A stretch of 39,462 nt of DNA. Origin: a virus. The notes under the pieces were generated by a model. It was not told the DNA's origin. It searched no databases and saw nothing but the letters and a program-made list of their open reading frames with translations. Of this stretch, positions 8,360 through 16,359 are shown in pieces. Within the stretch, counting starts at the first letter, position 1, and the number at the start of each line of letters is the position of its first letter. A program made the position numbers and the translations under genes. The stretch is from the IMG/VR virus record IMGVR_UViG_3300031977_001241, positions 1-39,462 of that record. One strand, 5' to 3'.

Positions 8360-8953
8360 TCACATTATAGTAAGGTTTGGTTTTTCTTCAAATGGATAAG
8401 ACGATATTATGTAAAAATTCTTTTCTGGGTAAGAATCAAACATATGATTTAGATATTCGTATGTTCTCTCTAGATTGTGTCCGCTAATCTCTGTAAGTCT
8501 ACCCTGTGAATCGTATGTACCGTTGTCCCAGAGCCACTTGAGTGCGGGATCAAACTCTTCATTTTTGAAGTAATACATCTTTTCCATGTGCTGAAACAAA
8601 TCAAATCCTACAAGTGCGATGCTATCAACACTATCGTCGTGAACAAATAAATCAAAGGCTAGAATACCAGTCGATGGATCTAAGTCCTTATATGAAAAGT
8701 TTTCACGAATCGGAGTTTGACCACCAGTATCGATATGCTCACGAACACCGTATCTACTTATTTGCTCTTGAGTATATGGGGTGGATGTCCTATTTGAGAA
8801 GTCATAGTGTAAACGTGATCCTACTAGATGCTCGTAACCATCTATGAGGGGTCTACCACAACCTACAACGACATTAAACTTATCTATAAACTCCCTAGTG
8901 CAGCGACTTACGCTAGGGCCTTTTCCAAGTATTGCAACTGATTTCTTAGACAT
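8360..8953 (-). CDS. Sialyltransferase-like protein (GT29/GT42-like pattern)
   Basis: The protein has 197 residues. It begins with SVAILGKGPSVSRC and a following FNVVVGCGRPL, similar to the CMP-sialic-acid-binding start of sialyltransferases (GNGPS...). It also has PSTGILAFDLFV and IALVGFDLF, comparable to the GT29/GT42 'SSG..A...A...GF' segments. The start overlaps the GT17 gene by 46 nt, but a GAGGT ribosome site 9 nt upstream supports it. A CMP-sugar synthetase two genes downstream makes a CMP-sugar-using transferase plausible. The similarity is only pattern level, so the call is tentative. Confidence 0.45.
   Translation of the reverse strand: MSKKSVAILGKGPSVSRCTREFIDKFNVVVGCGRPLIDGYEHLVGSRLHYDFSNRTSTPYTQEQISRYGVREHIDTGGQTPIRENFSYKDLDPSTGILAFDLFVHDDSVDSIALVGFDLFQHMEKMYYFKNEEFDPALKWLWDNGTYDSQGRLTEISGHNLERTYEYLNHMFDSYPEKNFYIISSYPFEEKPNLTIM
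8364..8391 (-). promoter_or_regulatory. Sigma70-like promoter of the SIS/CMP-sugar operon
   Basis: On the minus strand TTGAAG (8391-8386), a 16-nt spacer and TATAAT (8369-8364) precede the SIS gene by about 18 nt. The sequence after the -10 (GTGAGAAAGGAG) includes the ribosome site. The -35 overlaps the end of the upstream gene. Confidence 0.65.
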
Positions 8954-9711
8954 TCAGGTATTACCTCATCATTATTATCAAGTTCACGAATTCTAAAGTC
9001 AACGTCAGGGTCAAACGGATACTCTTTGTTTGCAATCGCCTCTTCTAGAAGTTCTTTGTTTGCACAGAATCTATATCTCGGATGACTATAAGTATGTAGT
9101 TTGTAAACCATCTCCTCTGGAGTCATACACCAAGAAAAATGACAACCATGCTTACCAGGCAGTATAGGTCCAACGTCTCTCCAATTCGTAGGGTATTGAT
9201 CTTGGAACACCCAATATTTACTTGCGATGGGAGATGTAAAATCCTTACCCTCCCACAAATAATTTGTTTTATAGAAAAACTGATGTAGATTCAACCTGAC
9301 TAAATTCTGTCTACTGACAGTCTCTAAAATTTGTGGATACGCATCACGATAAATTATTTCATCAGCGTCAATTGAAATAATAATATCATCTCGGTCAAAC
9401 TCCATGTCAGTCATAAAAGAACTACGCATCACGGGTTCGTTGATTGAGTGGATAAGATCTTCTCTCTCGTATGCTTCAACAGCCTTATCACTCAAATCAG
9501 AAGGAAGGTAGATTACCTTATCCATAAATTCAGCAGGGAGTTGATCCTTTACTTCATCCCAAATGTAGTCTCTGGGTCTACCCGTATGAGTTCTATTATG
9601 TTCGCATATTATAAAACCATCAATATGATCATATGCCTCTAACAAATTCATAGCGAGGAACTTTACTTCATGCTCTACATAAAAGTATGTCTTCAAATAA
9701 ACTTTGCTCAT
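8908..9711 (-). CDS. GT17-like (beta-1,4-GlcNAc transferase type) glycosyltransferase
   Basis: The protein has 267 residues from ATG 9711. It resembles glycosyltransferase family 17: KVYLKTYFYVEHEVKFLAMN, DGFIICEHNRTHTGRPRDY (family-like 'vivEsn.THtG') and a DxD-type site IIISIDADEI. GT17 includes eukaryotic MGAT3 and many bacterial and phage members. The ATG overlaps the upstream stop as ATGA, which is why I prefer it to the in-frame start four codons earlier. Donor specificity in phage members is unknown. Confidence 0.75.
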   Translation of the reverse strand: MSKVYLKTYFYVEHEVKFLAMNLLEAYDHIDGFIICEHNRTHTGRPRDYIWDEVKDQLPAEFMDKVIYLPSDLSDKAVEAYEREDLIHSINEPVMRSSFMTDMEFDRDDIIISIDADEIIYRDAYPQILETVSRQNLVRLNLHQFFYKTNYLWEGKDFTSPIASKYWVFQDQYPTNWRDVGPILPGKHGCHFSWCMTPEEMVYKLHTYSHPRYRFCANKELLEEAIANKEYPFDPDVDFRIRELDNNDEVIPECLRNQLQYLEKALA

Positions 9712-10421
9712 ACTAGTCTCCATACATTGTAGTCTTCATCATTTGCGTCAGCAACTTTGCACCAGAAGACATCATTTTTAGATTTACGATAGTTAATCCA
9801 ATCTTTCGAGTGAATGATTGTTTTTTTGATACCTGTCATCCCTGCTACAATATTAAATGTAGATGGACTGGATATCATATGATCACAACGTGACATTTCT
9901 ATGAAGTCATTCTTGAACTTACTTCTGTCTGATGTGTTTTCGCCAAACTTGTAATCTTTACGATTGAATTCAAGACACTCGATAATCTCTGCGATTCTCC
10001 AAGAGTTTGGATCGTCGGTAAAAATATAGAATGTGTCAACACGATCCAATAATTCTACGATAGAGTTTTGGTAATATCCAACACGCTGACCAATATCGAC
10101 AGATTCAGGCATCCATGCATGAAAGTCGGTTTCACGAATATGAATTGAACAGGTTCTTTCGTATCTTTGAATATCAGACATTTTAAAAACGTCTCTGGTG
10201 CTTATGGTTTTGAATTCAAAGTATTCTGTTCCTAAGCAAAAAGGTAAGGCGTATTGATCTGTAGGTGTTTCCTTGTGAATTTCAAGATCAAAAACATCAC
10301 AGCCTTCCCACTCAGGACAACTAAATCCTACACCTAATTGATGAGCAAGTTGTCTCATGTTATTATAGTAAAGTGCCTTATTACCAAATCCGCACTCTGG
10401 AAACTCTGGGATTACGATCAT
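9708..10421 (-). CDS. GT11-like (fucosyltransferase-type) glycosyltransferase
   Basis: The protein has 237 residues from ATG 10421. It carries the GT11-type N-terminal motif (CGFGNKALYYNNMRQLA), a central HxRxxD motif in SIHIRETDFHAW and a C-terminal MISSPSTFNIVAGMTG resembling the family's 'SxSTFSWWAA' segment. The start is an ATGA junction with an AGGGTGG ribosome site. The usual reaction is fucose transfer from GDP-fucose, but no GDP-fucose synthesis gene is visible here, so the sugar would have to come from the host or from genes outside the window. Confidence 0.65.
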   Translation of the reverse strand: MIVIPEFPECGFGNKALYYNNMRQLAHQLGVGFSCPEWEGCDVFDLEIHKETPTDQYALPFCLGTEYFEFKTISTRDVFKMSDIQRYERTCSIHIRETDFHAWMPESVDIGQRVGYYQNSIVELLDRVDTFYIFTDDPNSWRIAEIIECLEFNRKDYKFGENTSDRSKFKNDFIEMSRCDHMISSPSTFNIVAGMTGIKKTIIHSKDWINYRKSKNDVFWCKVADANDEDYNVWRLV

Positions 10422-11104
10422 TGAGTGATCCACCCTAACTTAGAATAATGCTCGTAAAGTTTTTCTCTGTCTGGATTGTGGTGAGGAAGTTTCCATGATG
10501 CATGTTCATCAGATCCTAGCATGGGATTTGTGTCTCCCCAAACTTCGGGTTGATCGTGTGGTTGAGACGGAACGTAAGAGAATATGTCTCCGAAGATTTG
10601 TGCTGATGCACACAACTGTATATCCTCCCCAGTTGAAAAGGAAACTGTGGGTTCTTTCCACATGTAATGAATCCACTCCGTTTTGAAGAACCAACAGTGT
10701 CCCACGATGTCTGCTTTGACTGGGACTGGATTAGCAATACCATCGCAAATACCAACAGACCCTTTGTTACTACGATTACGACCGTTTGCACCACAAATGC
10801 AGTTTAGTTTTTTAGATGTGTTAACACAATGCTCCAACCATTTTGGTGCGGGGATTGTGTCATCATCAAAGATCGCTGTATATTCAGATGTAAATAAAAG
10901 AGGAAGAGTAAACCTACCGTGGTATTTACTATTCGTTGAGGACTGAACATGGTCCCACGATCCGTCTTGGTATTGACTTAGATCAATATGGTTTTCATTT
11001 TGATAAACAACGATTCTATCGATATCAGCAGTTTGCTTTTTAATCGCCTCCAACTGCTCTACGAAATTGTCACGTTTCCACACCGTCAGAACAACTGTAA
11101 TCAT
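10418..11104 (-). CDS. GT2-family glycosyltransferase
   Basis: The protein has 228 residues. It has a canonical GT2 start (MITVVLTVWKRDNFVEQLEA), IDRIVVYQN, and a metal site in YTAIFDDDTIPAPKWLEH (DDD, then the typical P..WLE). A TGEDIQLCASAQIFG helix fits the acceptor-side ED motif. An ATGA junction links it to both neighbours. It is predicted to be a soluble cytoplasmic enzyme with unknown donor and acceptor. Confidence 0.75.
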   Translation of the reverse strand: MITVVLTVWKRDNFVEQLEAIKKQTADIDRIVVYQNENHIDLSQYQDGSWDHVQSSTNSKYHGRFTLPLLFTSEYTAIFDDDTIPAPKWLEHCVNTSKKLNCICGANGRNRSNKGSVGICDGIANPVPVKADIVGHCWFFKTEWIHYMWKEPTVSFSTGEDIQLCASAQIFGDIFSYVPSQPHDQPEVWGDTNPMLGSDEHASWKLPHHNPDREKLYEHYSKLGWITQ

Positions 11105-11892
11105 ATTGACTCCACGATTCTTTTTGTTGTATCGTATGAGCCTTTACGAGAACAGTTTCGCTCATACCAATCTCTACCATTTTTCGACATCTCATTCCAC
11201 TGTGTAGAACTGACGTTGTTTACTATCGCTGCAACTTCATCGGGTGATGACGCATAGAAATAATGAACACCCTCTTCTAGTTTGTCATGGTATTCTAGTC
11301 CACAACCTTTTGTATAGATCGGCACTGTTCCCAGACCAAAATATTCTATTTCACGATTACACTTCGGACCATACCCAGGCAGAACAAGTCCGTAACGTGA
11401 GCGTGATACCTTGTTAAGATATTCGTCTTGTGTGTATGGATACTCGTACACGTTACCGATAGCAACAGGCATACTAAACTCTTCTATGCAAGTTGACCAG
11501 TCGTGAGTCATCCTGTTTTCATATTGTATAGGGTTTTCGATCTTACCGAGAAATATAGATTTTGTGTCTCTGTCATCGAAACTCTTAATACCCTCTTTGA
11601 TTTTAGATTCTAGTTTTCTAGGATGTCTTGACCAAAATATCCAAGGATGATTTTTTCCGATTGGAACGTTCCACGCTTGAGTGTTTGAGAACAAACCCTT
11701 GTTCCAAGTTTTGGGTAAGAAATCAAACCTTGCATACTCATACAACAAGACATCACCAACACCATCACCAGTCCAACAGAATCTGTCGTGACTATCTTCG
11801 ATCACTATGTAATTTGATTCATCCCACATTTCGATGAGTTCACGAAACGTGTCTCCCTTTGCGTGATTTCTCATAGTCACAAACAACTTCAT
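11101..11892 (-). CDS. Exostosin/GT47-like glycosyltransferase
   Basis: The protein has 263 residues from ATG 11892, which has a GGAGTG ribosome site and lies just after the upstream stop. The C-terminal half has a GT-B pattern: SRSRYGLVLPGYGPKCNREI followed by EYFGLGTVPIY. This corresponds to the exostosin-type segment 'S.F.l.p.G....r..Eal..G.iPV', with the conserved glutamate that binds the sugar nucleotide. No membrane anchor is present. The donor is unknown. Confidence 0.6.
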   Translation of the reverse strand: MKLFVTMRNHAKGDTFRELIEMWDESNYIVIEDSHDRFCWTGDGVGDVLLYEYARFDFLPKTWNKGLFSNTQAWNVPIGKNHPWIFWSRHPRKLESKIKEGIKSFDDRDTKSIFLGKIENPIQYENRMTHDWSTCIEEFSMPVAIGNVYEYPYTQDEYLNKVSRSRYGLVLPGYGPKCNREIEYFGLGTVPIYTKGCGLEYHDKLEEGVHYFYASSPDEVAAIVNNVSSTQWNEMSKNGRDWYERNCSRKGSYDTTKRIVESI

Positions 11893-11893
11893 T

Positions 11894-12772
11894 TTACACT
11901 CCATAAAAATCTTTTAAAACTTTATCATCAAGAGTTTCTTTGACTAGTCTCGCTGCATCACAATCCAACTCTAAAAACTTATTCAGCACCTCTCCTCTTG
12001 CATCACATGGTTGTCCTGCCCAGTCCGCTAGAGAACTTTCTTTTACTATAGAAAGAACTTTACGTTTTATCAAGTCTTTCTCTTCGTTTTTAAACAAAGA
12101 GTATGGTATGACTGAGTGTGGAAACGGTGCTTTTCTTTTCTGGTTATCGATAGGACAGTCTAGGAAGTTTGTCTCTAAAAACAAAGGAGACTGTTGTTGT
12201 ATAAATGTATGACTCAACATAAACTGATCTTGAGCCCAAGGCATATCCATTCTAGATTCATAATACTCTTTGAATGATTTAGGTTTGTGTTCAATCTTAC
12301 TAGGTTTAAACCCACAAAGACCTCCGAGGATATCACAACCCATTTCATGATAATGGTTTTCATGAGATCGCAGAGTCTGTATAGCAAACTTACTCTTTGC
12401 AAAATACGTCGTGGACACATACTCTTGATAATTTGGTATAGAATCAATGTCTCTCAAAAACACGCAGTCGTAGTTACCATCCCATATGGGAATCAGTCTC
12501 CACATCATCGGTTCAGATGTATTCGTAAATTTTAGATCTACTTCCTCGATAGTGATATCAAGTTTTTCTAATAATTTAAAAAGTGGATTGTAAGTTAGAC
12601 TATTATTGATGAATATTTTCATCTCGTAGTCTGGATATAATACTTTGTTGGTGATATACAACGCTGGTATGTTAAACCAATATCTTGTTTTATCTAAGTT
12701 ATGCTCGTCCCATGTTCTGTGAACATGAATATTGAACGGGTCGAAGAGACAGTATGATAAAACAGTTTTCAT
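11894..12772 (-). CDS. Putative glycosyltransferase with a DxD-type motif
   Basis: The protein has 292 residues. It contains a GT-A-like centre, DCVFLRDIDSIPN (RDIDS as the DxD site), followed by LGGLCGFKP, and the order of elements resembles capsular/GT32- or GT8-like transferases. The N-terminus (KTVLSYCLFDPFN) lacks the classical GT2 start. The gene starts with an ATGA overlap and ends 1 nt before the next start. Family assignment is uncertain; membership in the glycan operon is clear from the layout. Confidence 0.55.
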   Translation of the reverse strand: MKTVLSYCLFDPFNIHVHRTWDEHNLDKTRYWFNIPALYITNKVLYPDYEMKIFINNSLTYNPLFKLLEKLDITIEEVDLKFTNTSEPMMWRLIPIWDGNYDCVFLRDIDSIPNYQEYVSTTYFAKSKFAIQTLRSHENHYHEMGCDILGGLCGFKPSKIEHKPKSFKEYYESRMDMPWAQDQFMLSHTFIQQQSPLFLETNFLDCPIDNQKRKAPFPHSVIPYSLFKNEEKDLIKRKVLSIVKESSLADWAGQPCDARGEVLNKFLELDCDAARLVKETLDDKVLKDFYGV

Positions 12773-13443
12773 AAGTTAAAGTTCAGTGCTTTATTTCTGT
12801 GGAATATACTTCCATCTTTTTCGTACATTTGTGCGTTTTCATTTCTTGCGTGCAATTCATCAAAAGGCTGAGGTGTCCAATCATGTTTAGCAATACAGGT
12901 TTGACTAACCACTAATTTGTTAAGTAGCATCAAAACGTGTGTTTGTTCGGTGTCACAATATACAGAAGTATACTCTGGATTATAAATGTATCCAAACTTC
13001 TCATAAAAGTTCCATCCGATGATTGGTAGAGTCATAAGAGCATCATTACGAAGCCCGTCATGATACTTTATACCACCATCATAATTCGGTAGATGCTCTG
13101 CGAAGTCTGACATGATGATGTCATCATAGTTGTCTTGTTGTAGAACCATGTCATCGGATATGAGTAAGATTACGTCAGCCTTCTCTCCCTCAAGATCAGC
13201 GTTACATGCTTCGACCTTAGTTTTAGATTTTCCGTAATGATACACTAGGTCAATACCTTTGTCACGCAACGACTCAAGGTAACTTTTGATCTCATCGTTG
13301 TTCATTGTTTCATCGTCTAGATCCATCGAAATGACAAATCTCACCTCATGTTTACCTGAGGTTCGTGATGTATAATTATCTAAAATGTCCCTGAACTTCT
13401 CTGGTCTGTTGCGAGAAGGGAACTTCACAAGCAATTTTGACAT
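12769..13443 (-). CDS. Glycosyltransferase-like protein, first gene after regA
   Basis: The protein has 224 residues from ATG 13443, which lies 1 nt after the regA stop. The pattern is GT-A-like: LLVKFPSRNRPEKFRDIL, VRFVISMDLDD, then VILLISDDMVLQQDNYDD as the probable DxD-region acidic site. Such proteins occur in marine T4-like phages next to other sugar genes. It opens the island that replaces the gene 43 (DNA polymerase) position of T4. Catalytic function is inferred only. Confidence 0.55.
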   Translation of the reverse strand: MSKLLVKFPSRNRPEKFRDILDNYTSRTSGKHEVRFVISMDLDDETMNNDEIKSYLESLRDKGIDLVYHYGKSKTKVEACNADLEGEKADVILLISDDMVLQQDNYDDIIMSDFAEHLPNYDGGIKYHDGLRNDALMTLPIIGWNFYEKFGYIYNPEYTSVYCDTEQTHVLMLLNKLVVSQTCIAKHDWTPQPFDELHARNENAQMYEKDGSIFHRNKALNFNL

Positions 13444-13444
13444 A

Positions 13445-13852
13445 CTATTTCTTTCTGTTACCAATGTGATACTTTGGTATCAACTCCCAATCATCTTTAT
13501 CCTTAAATGGTAAAATTTTCATTTTACCTAAACTCACTTGTGGTTCTTCTACTTTATCTTCGTCCACAATATCAAGTAGACCCCACTCCTCCAGTAAACA
13601 GGCGATTGTGTTTCTTCGTCCTACATCTGTATTACTTATGTCAGACTCTAATCCATCCATCTCAAAAAGTTCTTTGAAATGCATGATCGCATATCTACCT
13701 TGTTTGTGCAAAATATGACACGATTGATATAAAATGTTTTCTTTTTTTGATGATACGCCGATTCTCGTAAGAGTCTCTTTCACTTTTAAAAAATCATCAT
13801 CTGTTTTAAGACGTATCTCAACACCCAATCCTTTAAATAAATTGTCGCTCAT
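13445..13852 (-). CDS. regA: RegA translational repressor
   Basis: The protein has 135 residues (T4 RegA has 122). It aligns strongly by eye with T4 RegA: FLKVKETLTRIGVSSKKENI, LYQSCHILHKQGRYAIMHFK, ELFEMDG, LEEWGLLDIV and a C-terminal LIPKYHIGN. RegA binds the start regions of phage mRNAs and represses translation of early replication genes, including the clamp and clamp-loader genes and its own. The gene follows gp62 as in T4, with a 39-nt gap holding a -10-like element and an AAGGA ribosome site. It has an extra N-terminal stretch and an acidic insert around residues 97-107. Confidence 0.95.
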   Translation of the reverse strand: MSDNLFKGLGVEIRLKTDDDFLKVKETLTRIGVSSKKENILYQSCHILHKQGRYAIMHFKELFEMDGLESDISNTDVGRRNTIACLLEEWGLLDIVDEDKVEEPQVSLGKMKILPFKDKDDWELIPKYHIGNRKK

Positions 13853-13870
13853 AAACTAATCCTTTCACAC

Positions 13871-13876
13871 ATTATG
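13871..13876 (-). promoter_or_regulatory. Possible -10 element upstream of regA
   Basis: CATAAT followed by GTGTGAAAGG lies about 20 nt before the regA start. The same -10-plus-GTGNGA layout occurs upstream of gp55 and the SIS gene. No good -35 is visible at 16-17 nt, so this is weak. Confidence 0.3.
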
Positions 13877-13891
13877 TAGAAGATTTAGTTT

Positions 13892-14269
13892 TTAGCCTCC
13901 TTCATTCATCTCTTGCTTCATATTTTCAATATCTTCATTACTCAAAACCCGTAAAGCCTCTTCAGCCTTACGGTTAGAGTAATTATAATACCGCTTTACA
14001 ACCTCAATATCATCGGGTTTCTCGTTCTTCAACCACTTACTAAACCGTTTTCTAGGTCTGATAGATAGTCTAAGATAATCATACTGAACACGTTCACTTA
14101 ACGAATGATTTACGTTCATTTCATTTGCATGAAATAACGTGTCGGGAAAGTAAGACAGACATCGATTTACGACAAAAGCAGGATATTGTTTGGATGCATG
14201 TTCAGCGTCCTCTGCAAAGATATCCTCTTTTGTGTAGTTGATTGAGTTTAGAAAATCACCTAGTTTCAT
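13892..14269 (-). CDS. gp62: Clamp loader small subunit gp62
   Basis: The protein has 125 residues, shorter than T4 gp62 (187) but similar to the compact gp62 of marine T4-like phages. Recognisable features are KLGDFLNSINYTKEDIF at the start, FVVNRCLSYFPDTLFHANEM in the middle and the basic RLSIRPRKRFSKWLK. With four gp44 subunits it forms the ATPase that loads gp45 on DNA. The start is a TAATG junction with the GroES-like gene. Synteny (gp45, gp44, inserted gene, gp62, regA) supports the call strongly. Confidence 0.9.
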   Translation of the reverse strand: MKLGDFLNSINYTKEDIFAEDAEHASKQYPAFVVNRCLSYFPDTLFHANEMNVNHSLSERVQYDYLRLSIRPRKRFSKWLKNEKPDDIEVVKRYYNYSNRKAEEALRVLSNEDIENMKQEMNEGG

Positions 14270-14568
14270 TAGTCCTCCACTACCGCGATTACAGCCTCTC
14301 TTCGAATAACATCATACTCTTTTGAGATACCGATTCGATTGCGTGCATCATAAATGATGGTGCTACCGATCTTATACTCTACGGGTGGAACATCTCCGTT
14401 TGGAAGGGGAAGACCACTACCCATACTAAGAATCTTAGTCTCTACGAAACTGCTGTCGAGCATCTGGTTTCTCTTGATGATAATACCAGCATCGGTGGTT
14501 TGCTCTTCGTTATAATCCACCTTCTCTACGAAAATATAATCCGCTTGTGCTTTTGGAATGTTACTCAT
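14269..14568 (-). CDS. GroES/gp31-like co-chaperonin
   Basis: The protein has 99 residues, the size of a GroES subunit. It has the GroES order of elements: an N-terminal strand ADYIFVEKVDYNEEQTTDAG (compare DRVIVKR...TAGGI) with the short mobile-loop region ending in GIIIKR, then ETKILSMGSGLPLPNGDVPP (compare 'GeVlAVGnGr...nG...p'), then VEYKIGSTIIYD and a C-terminal REAVIAVVED. T4 gp31 replaces GroES to let host GroEL fold gp23, and this protein is a candidate for that role. It sits between gp44 and gp62 with ATGA and TAATG overlaps, an unusual site. Confidence 0.8.
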   Translation of the reverse strand: MSNIPKAQADYIFVEKVDYNEEQTTDAGIIIKRNQMLDSSFVETKILSMGSGLPLPNGDVPPVEYKIGSTIIYDARNRIGISKEYDVIRREAVIAVVED

Positions 14569-15509
14569 TTGAATTGTGCCTCCATCATAATTTGAACTAA
14601 ACATGCTGTCATATTTATCTCTGCATCAGCAACGAACGCTGCTTTGTGTTGATAATCTGCAAGGATAAGTATAACAATAGGAATACTCTCTGGTGCAAGA
14701 TAATCATAAAGTGAGTCATAAATTTTTCTGAACAGTTCCGACTGATCGTTGTCAAGATTCGATACGACCCACTTACGAACACCGCTGAAATCTTTTTCTT
14801 TCATGCGGGTCATCAGATCTTTCACATCGATCTCACCGATCTGTGATAAGATACCGACATCAATTTTTCCTGAGACAGAGTAGCGTTGAAGTTCGTTCAC
14901 CACTCGTCTGAAGTCTGGAAAGTATTTAAGAATTAGATGTGCAAGAACTCGTTCTTCATACTCGACACCCTCAGTATCCAGAATGAACTTCACCCTATCC
15001 AAGAACTTCGCTGCTAACTTTGGTTTCTCCTTCGTTGGAATCTGAAACTCAACGTTTGTGCAACGAGAGTGAATCGGTTTAATAATTCTGTTTTTGTAAT
15101 TGCAAGTTAGTATAAAACGACAATTATCAGCAAATTCCTCAATCGCTCCTCTGAGAGCAGGCTGAATACTCTGTGCGTTAGAATAATCAAATTCATCTAG
15201 AATACAAACTTTCTTGTTACCATCCAGAGAAACGGAACTAGCGAAATCACGAATGGTGGTTCGAAGCGTATCGATGTTCCCGTTCTCTGAACAGTTGATA
15301 AGAATGTGATCACAACCCAACTCGTTGCACATAGCCTTTGCGATTGTAGTTTTACCGCAACCAGCACCACCACTGAGTAACAAGTTTTGTGATTCACCCG
15401 AAACAATCATATCTTTGAATGTATCTTTGATGTTCTCAGGGAGAATACATTCATCAACAGTTTGGGGTCGATACTTCTCTACCCACAAATAAGTTTCTTG
15501 ATTAGTCAT
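14565..15509 (-). CDS. gp44: Clamp loader large subunit gp44 (AAA+ ATPase)
   Basis: The protein has 314 residues from ATG 15509; a TTG nine codons earlier is less likely because it lies deeper inside gp45. It has the RFC/gp44 signatures: LWVEKYRPQTVDEC, Walker A LLSGGAGCGKTTIA, Walker B VCILDEFDYSN and the SRC motif IHSRCTNVEF carrying the arginine finger. It hydrolyses ATP to open and load the gp45 ring. It overlaps gp45 by 8 nt and the GroES-like gene by ATGA. Confidence 0.95.
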   Translation of the reverse strand: MTNQETYLWVEKYRPQTVDECILPENIKDTFKDMIVSGESQNLLLSGGAGCGKTTIAKAMCNELGCDHILINCSENGNIDTLRTTIRDFASSVSLDGNKKVCILDEFDYSNAQSIQPALRGAIEEFADNCRFILTCNYKNRIIKPIHSRCTNVEFQIPTKEKPKLAAKFLDRVKFILDTEGVEYEERVLAHLILKYFPDFRRVVNELQRYSVSGKIDVGILSQIGEIDVKDLMTRMKEKDFSGVRKWVVSNLDNDQSELFRKIYDSLYDYLAPESIPIVILILADYQHKAAFVADAEINMTACLVQIMMEAQFK

Positions 15510-16188
15510 GATATGATGAGTCGCTTTCCTGTGCAATATAATACTTAGTGTCCTGCTCCGTATGTGTGAACCGTGTTACAGTTTGAGAGCATACATCCAC
15601 AGTATAATCACCTGACAGAAGTTTCAAGTTTTCATTCTTGAGATAGAAAGAAAAAGTAGAGCCTGGTTTAGGATTAGTCCCGACCTCGACCGTGTAACTG
15701 TTTGTGGTGGGAGTCTTCTTATCAAGTGCGACGAGTTCAATTGTTCCTTCGTCACTCGACTTGATACAAAGGTCTGGAAGTTGAAGAACAGATGCAGACC
15801 TTTGAACTGATTCGAACACACTCTCCGTGAGTTTGAAACTAATCACTGGTTCAGGCATCTTGACCTCACGAGTGAGGGTGGTGAGAAGTCTTGGTTCTGA
15901 ATAGTAGTAAGAAACTTTACCACCACCTCTTCCAGAAATGATCATGGATTTTTCACCAAACTCAAATTCTGGATCTTCGAACAAACTAATTGTTCCTAGA
16001 AGTTTACTTAAGTCCCAGATACCAAACTCTACCTCGAAGTTTTCAGTAACGACAGATTCCGAAACAATATTCTTTGCAGGAGAAATCGTATTGATCACGT
16101 TACCTTCTTTGACCAACAGATTAGAGTTGATCTGAGAATAGTTTTTGAGAATAGCGAGTGTTTCTTTGGACAGTTTTGTTTTACTCAT
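15502..16188 (-). CDS. gp45: Sliding clamp gp45
   Basis: The protein has 228 residues (T4 gp45 has 228). Typical features are the start KLSKETLAILKNYSQINSNL, repeated clamp-fold strands, and the C-terminal strand LLSGDYTVDVCSQTVTRFTH. The trimeric ring tethers the DNA polymerase, and in T4 it also activates late transcription together with gp55 and gp33. It begins at a TAATG junction with the small basic gene upstream and is followed directly by gp44, the conserved T4 order. Confidence 0.93.
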   Translation of the reverse strand: MSKTKLSKETLAILKNYSQINSNLLVKEGNVINTISPAKNIVSESVVTENFEVEFGIWDLSKLLGTISLFEDPEFEFGEKSMIISGRGGGKVSYYYSEPRLLTTLTREVKMPEPVISFKLTESVFESVQRSASVLQLPDLCIKSSDEGTIELVALDKKTPTTNSYTVEVGTNPKPGSTFSFYLKNENLKLLSGDYTVDVCSQTVTRFTHTEQDTKYYIAQESDSSYHD

Positions 16189-16355
16189 TATACACCTTCC
16201 ATTCGATCCGTGAAATCTTCTGGATCGAAATAACCTTGTTTCAAATCTTTCATAATTTTACGAGAGTTGTGACGACTAGATCTTTTTTGTTTTCTTTTTT
16301 TCGACTTAGTTTTAAACTCTTTTTGTGCTTTTTCCTCTTTGTCATTCTTAGACAT
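16188..16355 (-). CDS. Small basic protein in the rpbA position
   Basis: A 55-residue frame starts at ATG 16355, 4 nt after the rnh stop, with GGAGA upstream of the start inside the rnh 3' end. It ends with a stop sharing one base with the gp45 start (TAATG). The product begins MSKNDKEEKAQKEFKTKSKK, is lysine/arginine-rich in its first 33 residues, and ends in an acidic tail (YFDPEDFTDRMEGV). No known family is recognised. T4 has rpbA just before gp45, but this protein is far shorter and shows no likeness to RpbA. A nucleic-acid-binding role is possible from the charge alone. Confidence 0.7.
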   Translation of the reverse strand: MSKNDKEEKAQKEFKTKSKKRKQKRSSRHNSRKIMKDLKQGYFDPEDFTDRMEGV

Positions 16356-16359
16356 GTTG

